A DNA stretch of 35,087 bases from Psilocybe azurescens (lineage: Eukaryota > Basidiomycota > Agaricomycetes > Agaricales > Agrocybaceae): positions 1 through 35,087 of the forward strand of contig JAJIRX010000943.1 in assembly GCA_023853785.1 (NCBI GenBank), given 5' to 3'. Under the pieces are notes generated by a model. That model had not been told where the DNA came from. It did not search any database and saw only the letters and a list, made by a program, of their open reading frames with translations. Below, in pieces: positions 10,327 to 19,264 of this stretch (within the stretch, counting starts at the first letter, position 1; the number at the start of each line of letters is the position of its first letter). The position numbers were made by a program, and so were the translations under genes.

Positions 10327-11158
10327 TTGGATTCCAACTACAATATTTCAATCTATCAATCTTAGTAGTGTAAATTCATGAGTGCAATATAATATATTAA
10401 TAACTATATACTACATTATTATCTACATGCAAAGTCCATTGTAACAAAATAAAATAAAAATAAAAATTATAACAGAGTAAAAAGATGGGCGGGAGGGTAT
10501 ATACTTGGGTTAAATGAACAAACAAACACATAGATGTAAAAGAAATGAGAGAACAAAAGAAAAAAGTGAAAAAGTGAAAAAAAAATTTTTTTAAAAAGGG
10601 TGGCGGACGGGTGGTCTACATGCCGTCGTCATGGGCATGGTACGCATCCGCCGTACGCATTGTTGTCCTTGCGGCCGTTGTGTCCGTCATGGCCGTCATG
10701 CGTGGCCGTTGTACTTGGTGTCGTACATGTCGTCATCGCCATCTTTGCGGCCATTGTGGGTGCCGTATGTGGGTGCCGTACTCGGTGTCGTGTGTGTCAT
10801 TGTCGTGGCCGCCGTGCGTTTTGTATGTGTTGTACATGTTATCGCCGTGGCCACTGTGCGTGTCGTACATGTTGTTGTTGTTGTCTTTATGGCCATTGTG
10901 GGTGCCATACGTTGGTGGCGTACTTGTTGTGTGTGTTGTCATCGTGGCCGCCGTGCGTGTCATGCATGTCATGCATGTCGTTGTTGTGGCCACCGTGCAT
11001 GTCGTACGTGTTGTGGTACATGTCGATGGTCGTCGTGGCCGCCGTGCGTGTCGTACATGTCGTTGTTGTCGTCTTTGCAGCCGTTGTGGGTGCTGTACAT
11101 TGGTGGTGTACTTGGTGTTGTGTGTGTTGTTGTCGTGGCCGCCGTGCATGTCGTGACG
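10327..11158 (-). mobile_element. Asp/Asn-rich repeat element, truncated copy (E1)
   Basis: It starts in the TTGGATTCCAACT palindrome also seen at 23199, 27109 and 30266. An AT-rich 230-bp segment nearly identical to 27125-27350 follows, then a CpG-rich stretch of GTCGTGGCCGCCGTGCGT-like words (10600-11158). Read on the minus strand the stretch gives D/T/H/N-rich peptide (for example MYDTHSGHGDN). On the plus strand it gives Val/Cys-rich shadows. It ends abruptly at the arm junction (11158/11159), so it is truncated. No transposase is present. Confidence 0.55.
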
Positions 11159-12420
11159 TAATATATTAGTTGTGGATTCAGACCTATCAAATTTTGTCCA
11201 TACATCTGAAAGCCAGGCATTGCCAGGCTCACTGAGAGTCACACAGAGAATGACAAGACCAAAATATATTAATAGAACAACTGACTAGCTACAGGTGTGT
11301 ACAGTGCATAAGGTCTAAGGTAAGTCTATATCAAGAAAATGTGGTTTGGGGATCATAGTCATATGCACATAAATGTATAAGATAAGATAATATGGAAAGG
11401 GGCTGTGGTAAGACTGGGGCACCAGGCTTACAGCATCTATATTATTTAAGGAACTAAATACATGATAATAATAGCAATAATAATAATAAATAACATGATC
11501 AGGACCTATGGTGGAAGAGCCATTGTCCTGATGTACATGGCCTGCAGCAATGGTGGTGGACACAACCAAACCATCAGCAGCAGTGAGAGGGCCACTGCTC
11601 TGGTTGGAGATTCCCATAAGATAATCAACATCAGCCACAGTGGTGGAAGGTGCACTGGGCTGATGTGGTGGTAGGTAGGCAATGGCATGGGTAAACCCAC
11701 GGGTATTGCGCCAGCACCCCATACCCTACCCGTGGGGCAACCCTACCCATAACCCTACGTGTTTACCCACCAAAAGAGAATAAAAACATCCAAATTGGCC
11801 CATAATTGAAGGAGATATGACTAATTTCGAAGAATTTTGCGAAATCAGTCATATCTTCCTCAGTTTTGGTCCGAAAAATATGTTTTTAGACTCGTTCAAA
11901 AGCTGATGGGTAGGGCTATTGTAACCCGTACCCTACCCGCGCGGTACGCGTACCCCTAACCATACAGGTTACCCCAACTGGTGCCATTACCTTGTGGTAG
12001 GCCTGAAGGCTTGGAAAGGGACTCACTATCAGCAGCAACAGTGAGAAGCACAGACACAGTAGGAGGGGAAGGGAGAACTGGGAGGGCACTCGGGAGGGGC
12101 TACCAAGGTGGCAGCCCCATCAAGCTTCTGCACAACACTAAAAAAGCGAACATAAAATTAATATATCTATATTTTTGAATGAAAAAAGGGGGAGGGGGTA
12201 TGCGTACGGTTTGAGGTGGGTGGGGGGCCCTTTGCGGCCTCTGGGGCGTCCTCCTGACGTTGCTGTGTCGAAGTTTTACAGCTGTGAGGGGTGGTATGGG
12301 TTGGTTAGCACCGGAAAAGCTCGCAAAAGCGAGTGCACGCACATTTCTGAGGGTGCCTTGCCTCTGGCACCCTTCCCTCACCCTCATCGGCCTCTGCTCC
12401 TTCTTCCCCTGCTGCGGTTC
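11159..12420 (-). pseudogene. KDZ-associated gene, truncated left-arm copy
   Basis: This is the minus-strand counterpart of the gene at 15213-17161. Visible pieces are the WTKFDRSESTTNIL end (11159-11200), the Ser/Thr-rich exon with SSTIGPDHVIYYYY (11430-11660) and the Pro-rich exons towards 12420. The first exon is lost through the ~150-bp deletion near 12420. Everything 3' of ATATTA is replaced by the repeat element ending at 11158. The MITE at 11676-11993 and the 230-bp intron-like insertion are both present. It cannot make the full protein. Confidence 0.6.
11676..11993. mobile_element. 318-bp hAT-like MITE in the left arm
   Basis: It is flanked by the 8-bp direct repeat GTGGTAGG (11668-11675 and 11994-12001). 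Termini are TAGGCAATGGCATGGG and, inverted, AAGGTAATGGCACC. The interior contains many TACCC words and the central AATTGAAGGAGATATG segment. An 8-bp target duplication and TAGG-type end fit hAT-like non-autonomous elements. Confidence 0.8.
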
Positions 12421-12700
12421 ATAGAGAGAGGAAGGAGTGGAGAGGGAGGGAGAGGGAGGGGATGGATGTTTGGGTGGTGGGGAAGGAGGGGAGGGGAGAG
12501 TGGATGGGGGAAAGGGAAGCAAGAATTGAACCGACAAAGGGGTGATGTAACATGGAAACCGTGACACCGGCTGTTGCGAAGATGCCGAAATCACGCGTGT
12601 TTGATGGACGGATTTTCGGACCGTTTAAGGGTCCAAAATATGTCCGGCTGATCAGTATCCCATCAAACGGTTACCGATCAATCAAAATCGTATGTAAATT

Positions 12701-12998
12701 AATTAATTGATTCTAATCTACATCATAATGATCATCATAATGATGGTAACAATGAGCACCATGCGGACGCCAGTAATTAATTGATTCTAATCTACATCAT
12801 AATGATCATCATAATGATCGTAACAATGATCGTAACAATGGGCACCATGCGGACGCTAGTAATTAATTGATTCTACATCATAATGATCATCATAATGATC
12901 GTAACAATGAGCACCATGTGAACGCTAGTAATTAATTGATTCTACATCATAATGATCATCATAATGATCATAACAATGAGCACCATGCGGATGCCAGT
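12701..12998. repeat. ~70-bp satellite, four units
   Basis: Units of 74, 86, 69 and 69 bp each run from AATTAATTGATTCT to GC(C/T)AGT. Inside are ATAATGATCATCATAATGAT and a GCACCATGCGGACG word. Two units lie in the right arm and one shortened unit at 18551-18612. Confidence 0.9.
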
Positions 12999-13190
12999 CC
13001 GTTTTCGGTTCCGTTCTCGGTTCCGTTCCGCGGTAATCCGTTTTGTAAACGGATTCCGTTTAATTCCGCTGCGGAATCCACCATTCCGCCGGAATTGATA
13101 ATAAATAATATGGCAGGGCTTTGTGCCATATTTCTGCCCTCATTCCCGGCGGAATGGCGGATTCCGTAGCGGATTCCGGCGGACTCCGGC

Positions 13191-14599
13191 CGGAATATGT
13201 GGGGGACACAAAAGCCCTCTTTACGGGGTACACAAAGAGAAGGTGCAACTGGCCCCGCATTATATTCCAAACTAACTTTGAATTGCTATGAGTTGAGACA
13301 GTTGAATGATAGAAAGTGGCAGCGACGGTGCCGTGCGTTGTTATGCGCTCCACTTTATTTGGGAATAATTTTGGAACTATTTCATATTGAGATTCACCCA
13401 TGTATACTAAAATATGAGCAACAGACGCGGGCAGACATAGTAGACAACGACAATGACGGGCGCCCTGACATATTCCCGAATTGGATGGCGTCTCGTTTCC
13501 GAAAGTTACGGCAGCCTATGGTGTAATCTAAATTTCTGTGGCAACCACTTTCTGTTCCATCCCAATTCCCAGATTCTGGATTTCACCTGCGGCACCGGTG
13601 GCAAATAATTGAAAACCCTACGGAGTCCGCCACACAAATTTCTGGGTCATCCATCACCATACCCGCACCGGCTGCCGATATTCAATTTATGAAAGTCTTC
13701 CGGCATCCGCTGAGCATAAAACCGGTTGCTGATTCACAGTTCCAGTGGCGGCGACTAATGATCAATTCAAGCAGCTCCCCAGTTGCCAATCTTAATTTTG
13801 GAGACCAGAACGGCTCCATTATATATATACAGGTTATGGAGCCGGCTCTAGGGCGAGGCAGTAAATAGAAGGCAGGACGGCAGCCGCTCAATATTTACAT
13901 ACCGTGGCACCCGTGGTGCTTCAGATGAAGCCCGGCGAGCAAGTCAATGCGGCCCCGATTCCATCCAATCTCATTCAAATTTCAATTGATTTGCCAAGTG
14001 AGCTGCATAACAAATATGTATTGGATATGTAGAGCATTTTAAGATATGCGGAAGCCGTACTGCACTTCAACACCCTCGTGGCGGAGGCCGTACTAGAAAC
14101 TGCATAAATTGAGGAACCATTTTACCATCTGTTTTACTGCAATCTCTCAAACGAGCATTCATGCTAGACAAATGACGAGTACAAATTCTATTTTATATTT
14201 TATTTACCTCAATCGGACCTCCGCCCCTTCCCCCCTGCCAATTCTCCCCACAATCCATCCTAAATTGGTATACCAGGGATGGTAAAAGTGTCCAGAATGG
14301 GATGAAAGTACCCAACAGAAAGTGCATTAGAATGACGGGAGCCCGACGCCAGATTTGCTGAAAACCGGCTGCCGAAATCAAAAATCGCTCCCGCGCGAAG
14401 GGTGTGCCAGGGTGCAGTGTACCAGGGTGGTGTCCACTTGACACCGTACCTCACATGACATTGTTGGGCCCTCGCTTGACACCGTGACGAGCACTACATA
14501 ATTGTCTTTCGCCGAGTCTCTTTCGGGCCGTGTGACACATCACATCATAATTAATTCAAATTCCGTATGGTACATAATTAGATCACTGTCCCATGTGGT
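13191..14599. other. spacer of the large inverted repeat
   Basis: It begins with the terminal-like word GAATATGTGGGGGACACAAAAG, which also occurs at about 18773, 28500 and 28595. No supported gene follows. A few open pieces occur in changing frames, such as MKPGEQVNAAPIP near 13925 with SIDLPSELHNKYVLD after it, which look like decayed coding sequence that I cannot identify. Bases 14190-14590 have no visible coding signal; CTTGACACCGT occurs twice near 14435 and 14475. Confidence 0.4.
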
Positions 14600-14782
14600 C
14601 CGCTGGAGTCCGCCACGGAATTCGCCATTCCGCCGGGAATGAGGGCAGAAATATGGCACAAGGCCCTGCCATATTATTTATTATCAATTCCAGTGGAATG
14701 GTGGATTCGCAGAGGAATTAAACGGAATCCATTTACAAAATGGATTACCCCAGAACGGAACTGAGAATGGAACCGGAAACGG

Positions 14783-14930
14783 ACTGGCATCTGCATGGTG
14801 CTCATTGTTACGATCATTATGATGATCATTATGATGTAGATTAGAATCAATTAATTACTGGCATCTGCATGGTGCTCATTGTTACGATCATTATGATGAT
14901 CATTCTGATGTAGATTAGAATCAATTAATT
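14783..14930. repeat. ~74-bp satellite, two units
   Basis: Units 14783-14856 and 14857-14930, inverted relative to the four-unit array at 12701-12998. Confidence 0.9.
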
Positions 14931-15402
14931 AATTTACATACAATTTTGATTGATTGGTAACCGTTTGATGGGATACCAATCAGCCGGACATATTTTGGAC
15001 CCTTAAACGGACTGAAAATCTGTCCATCAAATATGCATGATTTCGGCATCTTGGCAACAGCCGGGCGTCCACGGTTTCCATGTTACATCACCCCTTTGTC
15101 GGTTCAATTCTTGCTTCCCTTTCCCCCATCCACTCTCCCCTCCCCTCCTTCCCCCACCACCCAAACGTCTATCCCCTCCCTCTCCCCTCCCTCTCCACTC
15201 CTTCCTCTCTCTATGAAATGCCCACCACCACCCAGCGAGCGCCAGTTGTGCCTCAAATCGCACACCGCCGCCACTGCTGCTCCCCCTCTTTCCCCTCCCA
15301 AGCTGTGTGTTTCCTGTAAGTGGAACCGGTTGAACGTCAACAAGTCGGCCACCAAACGGACGAAAACCGCAGCAGAGGAAGAAGGAGCAGAGGCCGATGA
15401 GG

Positions 15403-15503
15403 GTGAGGGAAGGGTGCCAGAGGCAAGGCACCCTCAAAAATGTGCGTGTGCTCGCTTTTTGTGAGCATTTCCGGTGCTAACCAACCCATACCACCCCTCA
15501 CAG
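15403..15503 (+). other. 101-bp GT-AG intron
   Basis: Donor GTGAGG at 15403, branch-point-like CTAAC at 15477-15481, acceptor CCTCACAG ending at 15503. Phase 1; splicing gives ADEAVKLRHSN. Confidence 0.65.
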
Positions 15504-15577
15504 CCGTAAAACTTCGACACAGCAACGTCAGGAGGACGCCCCAGAGGCCGCAAAGGGCCCCCCACCCACCTCAAACC

Positions 15578-15657
15578 GTAAGCATACCCCCTCCCCCTTT
15601 CTTCATTCAAAAATATAGATATATTAATTTTATGTTCGCTTTTTTAGTGTTGTGCAG
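15578..15657 (+). other. 80-bp GT-AG intron
   Basis: Donor GTAAGC at 15578 after CAAACC, acceptor TTGTGCAG ending at 15657. Phase 0, joining PHPPQT to KLDGAATL. Confidence 0.7.
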
Positions 15658-15790
15658 AAGCTCGATGGGGCTGCCACCTTGGTAGCCCCTCCTGAGTGCC
15701 CTCCCAGTTCTCCCTTCCCTCCTACTGTGTCTGTGCTTCTCACTGTTGCTGCTGATAGTGAGTCCCTTTCCAAGCCTTCAGGCCTACCAC

Positions 15791-16110
15791 TAGGCAATGG
15801 CACCAGTTGGGGTAACCTGTATGGGTTAGGGGTATGGGTACCGCACGGGCAGGGTACGGGTTACGATAGCCCTACCCGTGAGCTTTCGAACGAGTCTAAA
15901 AATGTATTTTTCGGACCAAAACTGAGGAAGATATGACTGATTTCGCAAAATTCTTCGAAACTAGCCATATCTCCTTCAATTATGGGCCGATTTGGATGTT
16001 TTTAGGCTCTTTCTGGTGGGTGAACACGTAGGGTTACGGGTAGGGTTGCCCCACGGGTAGGGTATGGGTTGCTGGCGCGATACCCGCGGGTTTACCCATG
16101 CCATTGCCTA
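15791..16110. mobile_element. 320-bp hAT-like MITE in the right arm
   Basis: It is flanked by perfect 8-bp repeats CCTACCAC (15783-15790 and 16111-16118). Termini are TAGGCAATGGCACC and, inverted, TAGGCAATGGCATGGG. Removing the element with one repeat restores the reading frame of the host gene. Confidence 0.88.
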
Positions 16111-16354
16111 CCTACCACCACATCAGCCCAGTGCACCTTCCACCACTGTGGCTGATGTTGATTATCCTATGGGAATCTCCAACCAGAGCAGTGGCCCTCT
16201 CACTGCTGCTGATGGTTTGGTTGTGTCCACCACCATTGCTGCAGGCCATGTACATCAGGACAATGGCTCTTCCACCATAGGTCCTGATCATGTTATTTAT
16301 TATTATTATTGCTATTATTATCATGTATTTAGTTCCTTAAATAATATAGATGCT

Positions 16355-16584
16355 GTAAGCCTGGTGCCCCAGTCTTACCACAGCCCCTTTCCATATTATC
16401 TTATCTTATACATTTATGTGCATGTGACTATGATCTCCAAACCCCATTTTCTTGATATAGACTTATCTTAGACCTTATGCACTGTACACACCTGTAGCTA
16501 GTCAGTTGTTCTATCAATATATTGTGGTCTTGTCATTCTCTGTGTGACTCTCAGTGAGCCTGGCAATGCCTGACTTTCAGATGC
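16355..16584 (+). other. 230-bp intron-like insertion flanked by AGATGC
   Basis: AGATGC occurs at 16349-16354 and 16579-16584. The insert begins TGTAAGC and carries CTGAC plus TTTCAG near its end, which look like donor, branch point and acceptor. The equivalent site near 26965 has no insert (ATAGATGCTTGGACAAAA). Canonical GT-AG splicing would leave four extra bases, so it is either a non-intron insertion or an imperfect new intron. Confidence 0.6.
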
Positions 16585-17194
16585 ATGGACAAAATTTGAT
16601 AGGTCTGAATCCACAACTAATATATTAAAGTTTTTGCAGTCTGTTTATAAGACAAAAGAATCTTGTCCTGATTATATATGTATTGACAAAGGATGTCAAG
16701 TGTTGCAAACAGCTGTTACCAATAGAAGTTGGGATGCTATGTGGAAAAAAACATTAAAATTTATTGTGGACACTTACCATTATATTAATCACCAAGCCAA
16801 TGATTATCTTTGTTGAATGTACTGCAATCCTTCTTTGGGTGATGGTTCAGCTCTAAATCTTGTAATTATTGCATATAATAATAATGGCAATGCATATGCC
16901 CAGGAAGCCTTTAATACACAAGTGTGTGAACAATTAAATGCATGGCTGGGTGGTTTTGAATCTATATTTAAATATATGACACCTAGCAATTTCAACTGGT
17001 TTCTACACACAATGCTATTTTACCACATAAAATATATCATTGCAAAGTAGAAAAGAAAGGCAGAGTCTTTAGATAGTGACGATGAAAATGAAGAATTAGA
17101 ATTGGATGAAAAGACTAGTGATTCTAGTGAAGTGGAGACCAGTGGTTCTGACTCAGGCTAAATTGAATACAAGTGTGTAAAAAACAAGTTAATT

Positions 17195-17356
17195 CACATA
17201 GTAGATTATATAAGCAATGTACAGTAGGTGTATGATACAAAGTATATTACATAAGCAATATATAGGTGTATGATACAGGGTAGATTATATAAGCAGTGTA
17301 CAGTAGGTGTATGATATAAAATAGATCATATAAGCAGTGTATAGTAGGTGTATGAT
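17195..17356. repeat. 41-bp tandem repeat, about four units
   Basis: Inverted version of the 10241-10322 repeat, each unit ending TAGGTGTATGAT. Confidence 0.8.
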
Positions 17357-17463
17357 AGTAGTGATAACTGTGTAGATCTATTTTTTTATTCAGCCCAAAG
17401 GTGTGGGAAATTGTTTTTACTCAGCTTCAAGCCGTGGGAATTCCACTTTACTACTGTATTGGC

Positions 17464-17471
17464 TATAAATA
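17464..17471 (+). promoter_or_regulatory. outward-facing TATA-like box at the element end
   Basis: TATTGGCTATAAATA is followed by about 140 bases of C/T-rich sequence to the element terminus. This is the order of a fungal core promoter. The same block occurs inverted at about 10130 and 26145. Promoter function is inferred. Confidence 0.35.
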
Positions 17472-17473
17472 AC

Positions 17474-17614
17474 TCTATTCCCCTTCATTCCCCTCTATTC
17501 CCCTCTATTCCCTCTCCAATTCCATCATTCCTCTTCAATCCCTCTTCATTCCCCTTTCTTTCTATTCCCTCTATTCCCTCTATTCCCTTCACTCCCTTTC
17601 TCAATCCCTCCAGT
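17474..17614 (+). repeat. polypyrimidine tract at the right element end
   Basis: TATTCCCCT-like units, the complement of the polypurine tract at 10002-10124. Confidence 0.85.
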
Positions 17615-17646
17615 CCTAGTGAATATGTGGAGGAGTGAGAAGTACT

Positions 17647-18800
17647 GCATAATTGAAGGAGATATGGCTAATTTCGAAGAATTTTGCGAAATCAGTCATA
17701 TCTTCCTCAGTTTTGGTCCGAAAAATACATTTTTAGACTCGTTCGAAAGCTCACAGGTAGGGCTAAGGGAGGGTACTCAGGAGGGGCTACCAAGGTGGCA
17801 GTCCCATCGAGCCTCTGCACAACACTAAAAAGCGAACATAAAATTAATATATCTATATTTTTAAATAAAAAAAGGGGAGGGGTATGTGTATGGTTTGAGG
17901 TGGGTGGGGGCCCTTCGCGGCCTCTGCGGCGTCCTCCTGATGTTGCTGTGTCGAAGTTTTATGACTGTGAAGGGTGGTATGGGTTGGTTAGCACCAGAAA
18001 TGCTCACAAAAAAGCGAGCACACGCACATTTTTGAGGTGCCTTGCCTCTGGCACCTTCCCCTTCCCCTCACCCTTATCAGCCTCTGCTCCTTCTTCCCCA
18101 GCTGTGGTTTTCATCTGTTTGGTGGCCAACTCATTAAAATTTGACTGGTTCTGCTTAAAGGAAACACATGGCTTGGGAGGGAAAAGAGGAGGGCGGCAGT
18201 GGCAGCAGTGTGTGATTTGAGGGACAATTCCCACTTGCAGGGTGGCGGTGGGCATTTCATAGAGAGAGGAGGGAGTAGAGAGGGAGGGAGAGGGAGGGAA
18301 GAGGGAGGGCATGAACATTTGGGTGGTGGGGAAGGAGGGAAGGGGAGAGTGGATGGGGGAAAGGGAAGCAAGAACTGAACTGACAAAGGGGTAATGTGGC
18401 ATGGAAACTGTGACACTGGCTGTTGCCAAGATGCCAAAATCATGCGTGTTTGATGGACGGATTTTCAAACCATTTAAAGGTCCAAAAATATGTCCAGCTG
18501 ATTGGTATCCCATTAAACGGTTACCGATCAATCAAAATTGTACGTAAATTAATTAATTGATTTTAAATTACATCATAATGATTGTAACAATGAGCACCAT
18601 GCATATGCCAGTCTGTTTTGGTTCTGTTCCAGGGTAATCTGTGTTGTAAATGGATTCCATTCAATTCCGCTGGAATTGATAATAAATAATATAGCAGGGC
18701 CTTGTGCTATATTTCAGCCCTCATTCCCGGCGGAATAGTGGATTCTGTGGCAGACTCTGGTGGACTCCGGCCAGAATATGTGGGAGACACAAGAGCCCTC
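17647..18800 (-). mobile_element. third, truncated copy of the arm unit
   Basis: It begins inside the MITE (CATAATTGAAGGAGATATGGC), jumps near 17765 to the GGGAGGGTACTCAGGAGGGGC region, then runs parallel to the left arm to GAATATGTGGGAGACACAAGAG near 18775-18800. It keeps the exon-1 equivalent (minus strand, about 18070-18260) that the left arm lost, and has one 62-bp satellite unit (18551-18612). Many CG positions of the arms read TG or CA here, indicating older CpG decay. Confidence 0.75.
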
Positions 18801-19262
18801 GAATATTGTACTAGTTTATTACAAATAACAATCACAAAAATAAGGGCCTCTGTGTCTCACTATGAACTGTAAGCTCAGAATATTTTACACCCTTCCATCA
18901 GCCAGACATTCACCAGAATCTCACCAGAATCTCACCAGAAATTTTCAGCAGTCCTAGACCAGAAAAATCCTCATTCTGGATATAGCAAGTCCGACAGAGT
19001 CTGACTGGGGACTGGCCAAAAATGGAGGGCCATGTAATGACCTCAGTTTGGTAACACTTTTTTGCAGATTTCCCAGCCATATATGATAGAGACTCCACAT
19101 GGAGTCCAGCTGGAATCCACTCATATTACATGTGGGCCAATGTGGAGGATGTGGAACTACATGGACACTCCATGTGGAACTTTATCTGTAGTTCCACATC
19201 CTCTATATGGATTTCATATAGATTTAACTTATGAGTTATGGAGAATTTAGCACTCCTCCATG
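18801..19262. other. transposon-derived fragment without a gene
   Basis: 18810-19040 holds nothing I recognise; CTCACCAGAAT occurs twice near 18915. From about 19050 to 19250 it matches 29645-29830 (TTTTTTGCAG, CCCAGCCAT, then GGAGTCC/GGACTCC words), so it is a fragment of the same family as the 29559-30575 element, ending where Tc1-A begins. Confidence 0.6.
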
Positions 19263-19264
19263 TA

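Larger units (their letters stand above)
11159..13190 (-). repeat. left arm of the ~2-kb inverted repeat
   Basis: This arm matches the reverse complement of 14600-16627 over its whole length, from TAATATATTA (11159) to a GGATTCCGGCGGACTCC-type word near 13190. It differs by lacking about 150 bp equivalent to 15216-15363 (junction near 12420) and by having four rather than two 70-bp satellite units. The same MITE insertion sits in both arms, so the duplication came after that insertion. Confidence 0.85.
14600..16627 (+). repeat. right arm of the ~2-kb inverted repeat
   Basis: Reverse-complement match of 11159-13190. This arm keeps the segment 15216-15363 that the left arm lost, and at 16627 it continues without a break into the 3' part of the gene. 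It is therefore closer to the original structure. Confidence 0.85.
15213..17161 (+). pseudogene. KDZ-associated protein (tentatively CxC5/CxC6-like), MITE-interrupted
   Basis: Start: ATG at 15213, after a long CT-rich stretch typical of a fungal leader. Exon 1 (MKCPPPP..., with a CVSCK pair) ends at 15402. Exon 2 (15504-15577) is Arg/Pro-rich. Exon 3 begins at 15658 (KLDGAATLV) and becomes Ser/Thr/Pro-rich. Skipping the MITE at 15791-16110 plus one target copy keeps the frame (KPSGLP to PHQPSAPSTT). The conserved part follows a 230-bp insertion: WTKFDRSESTTN, then PDYICIDKGCQVLQTAV, FIVDTYHYINHQANDYLC, a TGA at 16814-16816, CNPSLGDGSA, FNTQVCEQLNAWLGGFESI and TPSNFNWFLHTMLFYH. After a second stop near 17047 an acidic Ser/Asp/Glu tail ends at 17161. 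The AFNTQ-CEQLNAWLGGFESI block is what I associate with basidiomycete proteins accompanying KDZ transposons. The exact family name is inference. It is inactive through the insertions and stops. Confidence 0.55.
9968..17646. mobile_element. composite inverted-repeat element carrying a KDZ-associated gene
   Basis: Both ends show the same terminal motif in inverted orientation: AGTACTTCTCACTCC at 9968 and its complement ending at 17646. Each end is followed inward by a CCTAGGACTGG-type word, a polypurine/polypyrimidine tract, a GTGGAATTCCCACGGCTTGAAG block and 41-bp repeats. Inside lie two ~2-kb arms in inverted orientation (11159-13190 and 14600-16627) around a spacer. The right half keeps the 3' part of the KDZ-associated gene. 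In the left half that part is replaced by a CpG-rich repeat element (10327-11158). The inverted-duplication interpretation is inferred from comparing the two halves by eye. No clear target duplication is visible outside the ends. Confidence 0.7.

Noticed and set aside
10600..11169. Three overlapping Val/Cys-rich open frames of 176-189 residues on the plus strand
   Set aside because: All frames are open because of GTCGT/GTGGCC repeats. The hydrophobic look is a composition effect and not a gene.
11715..11760. Telomere-like CCCTA words (ACCCTACCC, AACCCTA)
   Set aside because: They are irregular, not a tandem TTAGGG array, and belong to the ends of the 318-bp MITE.
12100..12594. Pro/Ser-rich open frame of 164 residues on the minus strand
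   Set aside because: It runs through the CT-rich leader, intron and deletion junction of the left-arm gene copy. The exons of that gene explain it better.
13682..13891. Small open frame on the minus strand in the spacer
   Set aside because: No recognisable motif; the length is compatible with chance, and plus-strand pieces here look equally plausible.
14435..14520. Possible tRNA-like or small RNA structure around CTTGACACCGT repeats
   Set aside because: No cloverleaf, no A/B-box pair and no terminator-like T run could be found.
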